DNA of 64,000 nucleotides, from contig NC_134957.1 of the NCBI RefSeq assembly GCF_965638725.1, positions 22,158,101 to 22,222,100 on the forward strand, read 5' to 3'. The stretch is from Aptenodytes patagonicus (taxonomy: Eukaryota; Chordata; Aves; Sphenisciformes; Spheniscidae). A model generated the notes under the pieces. The model saw nothing but the letters and a program-made list of their open reading frames with translations, had not been told where the DNA came from and did no database searches. Below, one piece after another: positions 61,041 to 64,000 of this stretch (position 1 is its first letter; every line of letters begins with the position of its first letter). The translations under genes were made by a program, and so were the position numbers.

Positions 61041-64000
61041 ATTGTATTTTTAGGCCTTATCTCTTCAGGGAGATTTACCGTATCTACGTATCACTAGTTA
61101 TTCTGGTATTAATTCTTCATGTTGAATTTAAAAATCTTTCTCTTGGATGTTGAAAAATAACTTTTTTTCTTCCCGGGGGAATTATACCAGTATAATTACA
61201 CTGATATAATTATGTTTGTAAATCAGATGCAAGATTTCTCAGTGTGGGCGCTAGCAAAGCACTGAATTTGGTGCTTCTGGTAACTTAATTGCAAATAGTG
61301 TTCATTTTTTTGTGTTATACCCTCCCCTGAAACTAAATATAGGAACAGTAACTTAAAGGGAGTGAAACCTTTGCTATCTTTTCTGCTAGTCACTCATTTT
61401 CTCTTTATTAAAATGATGGGTGAAAAAAAACAACCTGGCATCAATAGCCAGTTAAAAATTATTTTAAAAGTATATCGAATGCAAGGACTTTTATTTTCAT
61501 CCTTGGAGTGCAGCAGCAAAGCGAAACCTTGTTAATGTAGTGGCAGTTCAGAATTCTTCTAGCTTACAATCGTCTTTTTGTTTTCACTAATTGTCTCCTT
61601 TTTTAGTTTCTGACAGCAGTAAGGTTGACTATAAAGGTGCAGTTATCTCTGAACTGCCAGAAACAGTTAGCAGAGGTTTATTAAAAAGTCTTTTTATGAG
61701 GCATCTCCCTTTCCTGTATCGTGGCTAATAAAACAACCAAACAATGTGTTGTCCCTCCCCAATCCCTCCCTACCCCGCAAGAGCTAGTTTTTGGAATTAA
61801 ATAATTTGTCTACTGTTACATGCAGCAGATAATGTGCAAAGGCTGTAAATAGTAATATTTCAATCCTGAAGATTTTTTTTTTTCCTTTGGCACAAGTATT
61901 AGAAATGCCACTGATCTGAAAGATGGTGGAAAAGTGTTTTCTCAGTGAACAGTTTTCCGTATTGGAGGGCTTAGACATCCTAGTAATTGTCTACAGAGAG
62001 CACAGAAACTAGCATTCTCTCTTAAGTGTCGGAAACCAAAAGCCATTTTAATGCCAAATTTGATTGTGTTTGTGAAGGGAAGTTTTCAGATGAGCAAGTG
62101 ATTGTACAAAGCTGATGCATTTTATCACTGGGGATGGACTTTGCAAGTACTCTAGGAGGCTTGGGCATTATAGGTTTGGAATGAGGACTGTTTTCAGATG
62201 GTAGGTACCAGAAATGATCAATGTTTGTTCAAATCCGTAAAGGGTTTGATATCGCTATAAGGCCATTACCTATCTCTGCCTTCATTTTTGGTGCCAATCA
62301 ATGTGCTGCAGCTTTGTCCAGCTTTAAGCAAACGGAATGACGGGAGGTAACTCTTAACAGAGGCATTTCCTAAAAAAGGCGGCCAGTCATACAGTGGAAT
62401 ATTTGTTTTAAAGAATTGTGGTGAGTTTCTGGAGACGACTGAAAACTTCCTGTGTCATGGAGTTGCTAGATAAACATTCCTGACTTGTTTGGGGCTTTAT
62501 TTGGATGGGTGCTCTCTGTGCTTGTCTATCTGCTTTTCAGACACAGGTTACAAAAATACACTTTACCATTGTAAATTTAGCAGCTACACACAAGAAATGG
62601 AGAAAAGGAGGAAAAAAAAAAGGCACCTCTACTAATGAGAGCAAAAAGGTTTTTCTCCGCTCATTACTTTCCCACGTTAAATGGGAAAAACTTCCTATAA
62701 AGCAGAAAAAGCCATTGCATAGCTGAAGAGTTGTAAATGAGCAGGATCCTTTACTGCCACAGCCTCGCACAACTCTCAAACAGATGCAAGAACAAAATGC
62801 TGAGCGTTACGTTTTGCTCGTGAGCAGGCATCTCAGAGAAGCAATAGCAATACTTGGGGATTCTCTTGTCTGCTAGAAAGTAAAACTTGTGCTCTCTTTC
62901 TTTTTGGTTTTGGTTTTATTTTTTTATTTTATTTTTAATTTTTATTCCTATAGTATGACTCCAAAGTGTCACCATTTGAAGCAGATGTTTAAAACACTGA
63001 ATGGGAGAGTCATGGCTTTGGAGAGACTCTCGCTGTAGTGCACTGACTGTTGAGACAGTATATATGGCATCTCTTTAAAAAGCCTTACAGTTTCTTCCAG
63101 AAATCAGGTTTATTTCGGAGCTCTTTCACAGCCTCTGCAGATCTTGGTAATTCTGCTCTTCCGTAATCTGGAACATCGCTTTTCTAAACAGCAGCTTTTC
63201 ATATCTGGACTTTCAGCTGGTTGTTTTTCAGAAGTCATCTACTACCATTATAAAATCTTTGTCTGCAATTTTGGAGTGGAAAAAGCCATTTAATTTTTTT
63301 TCCCCTTCCATTCTCTGTTTTTAAAGGAAATGTATTTGTGAAAAATGGATCTAAAAAGGGGCTGCGTCTTGCAGTGTATAGTCATCTATTAACTATGAAC
63401 TTACAGAATTTAATTTTAATTCCCATGTAAAAACTTAGTAGGCACAGGATATGAAGACACAACATACACAATTTTGGCTATTCTAACCTCCAAGTTAGAA
63501 AACTTAGTGGTTGGCAGGGAGGTTGTTTTGCTTTCTACAAATGGAAATTCATAATTTGCTGCTTGCAGGTGATCCCTCAGTTCACTCTCAGCAGTTCTGT
63601 TGTATGGATTAGTAGTTACCTACATCTCTTAACACTGAGATTTTAAATTATGTTCAAGTTTCTTTTCAGAATGGAAATGTAAAATTTACATTGTACAGTA
63701 AGATGATAGATGTTCAAGAACAACAAAAAAAGCTAGTTTAAGATCATATTGTGTAAACATTCTGCTGGAAGACTTCGTACCCTGACTCCTGTTGTTCAGC
63801 TGTGTATAGATAATTGTTACTAAATAAAGGATTTATCTTTGTGAATAGAAATGGGTGTCCTGTCAAAATGGCTCTTCCAGCTTTGCAGCAATTTCCAGAG
63901 GAAGCAGTCGGTCACTGGTATGGAATATGAATTGCAGTGATTTTAATAACAGCTATGGGAGTATGGCTCTTCCACTCAGAAAGGGAAGCTTCGAATTGGC
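61041..64000. other. Region downstream of ABCB7
   Basis: AT-rich with no exon, RNA gene or repeat family I can name. Possible late polyadenylation signals lie at about 61727 and 63822. Confidence 0.55.

Overview
The window is vertebrate nuclear DNA, almost certainly from a bird. It has GT-AG introns, AT-rich non-coding DNA broken by two sharp CpG islands, CR1 LINE tails with the typical avian 3' end (51151-51492) and a solo LTR with TG...CA ends and a 5-bp target duplication (60120-61035). The genes ABCB7, UPRT and ZDHHC15 form one conserved neighbourhood on human Xq13, which corresponds to chicken 4p and songbird 4A.

Region 1, bases 1-16015, is rearranged. Its ends are two inverted arms, 1-959 and 15052-16015, which differ at only three bases plus the length of a C/G run. 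The left arm touches the window edge, so it may continue outside. A shorter inverted pair (2203-2313 and 12256-12366, about 97% identical) lies inside. Between them on the + strand are six consecutive ZDHHC15 exons (4869-10716), coding for the loop and catalytic DHHC-cysteine-rich core. The last exon stops abruptly inside a membrane helix and runs, without a base of intron and in the same frame, into the 5'UTR and first coding exon of UPRT (ATG at 10765, splice donor at 11040). No later exon of either gene could be found in the window.

Region 2, 16016-18281, is spacer leading into the ABCB7 CpG-island promoter.

Region 3, 18282-59144, is a complete ABCB7 gene on the + strand: 16 coding exons, all phases compatible, all junctions GT-AG, 753 codons. 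It encodes the mitochondrial ABC half-transporter of iron-sulfur cluster biogenesis, with every nucleotide-binding motif intact. Its introns hold a head-to-head CR1 pair, short tandem repeats, a perfect hairpin and a possible 5S-rRNA-derived fragment.

Region 4, 59145-64000, has the ABCB7 3'UTR with a polyadenylation signal at 59962, then the solo LTR, then sequence in which I recognise no gene.

The main point is the contrast between an intact housekeeping gene and two neighbours cut and fused inside a young inverted repeat. Either a recent inversion or duplication happened in this lineage (for example on a sex-linked or polymorphic copy of this block), or the assembly is chimeric here. The sequence alone cannot decide.
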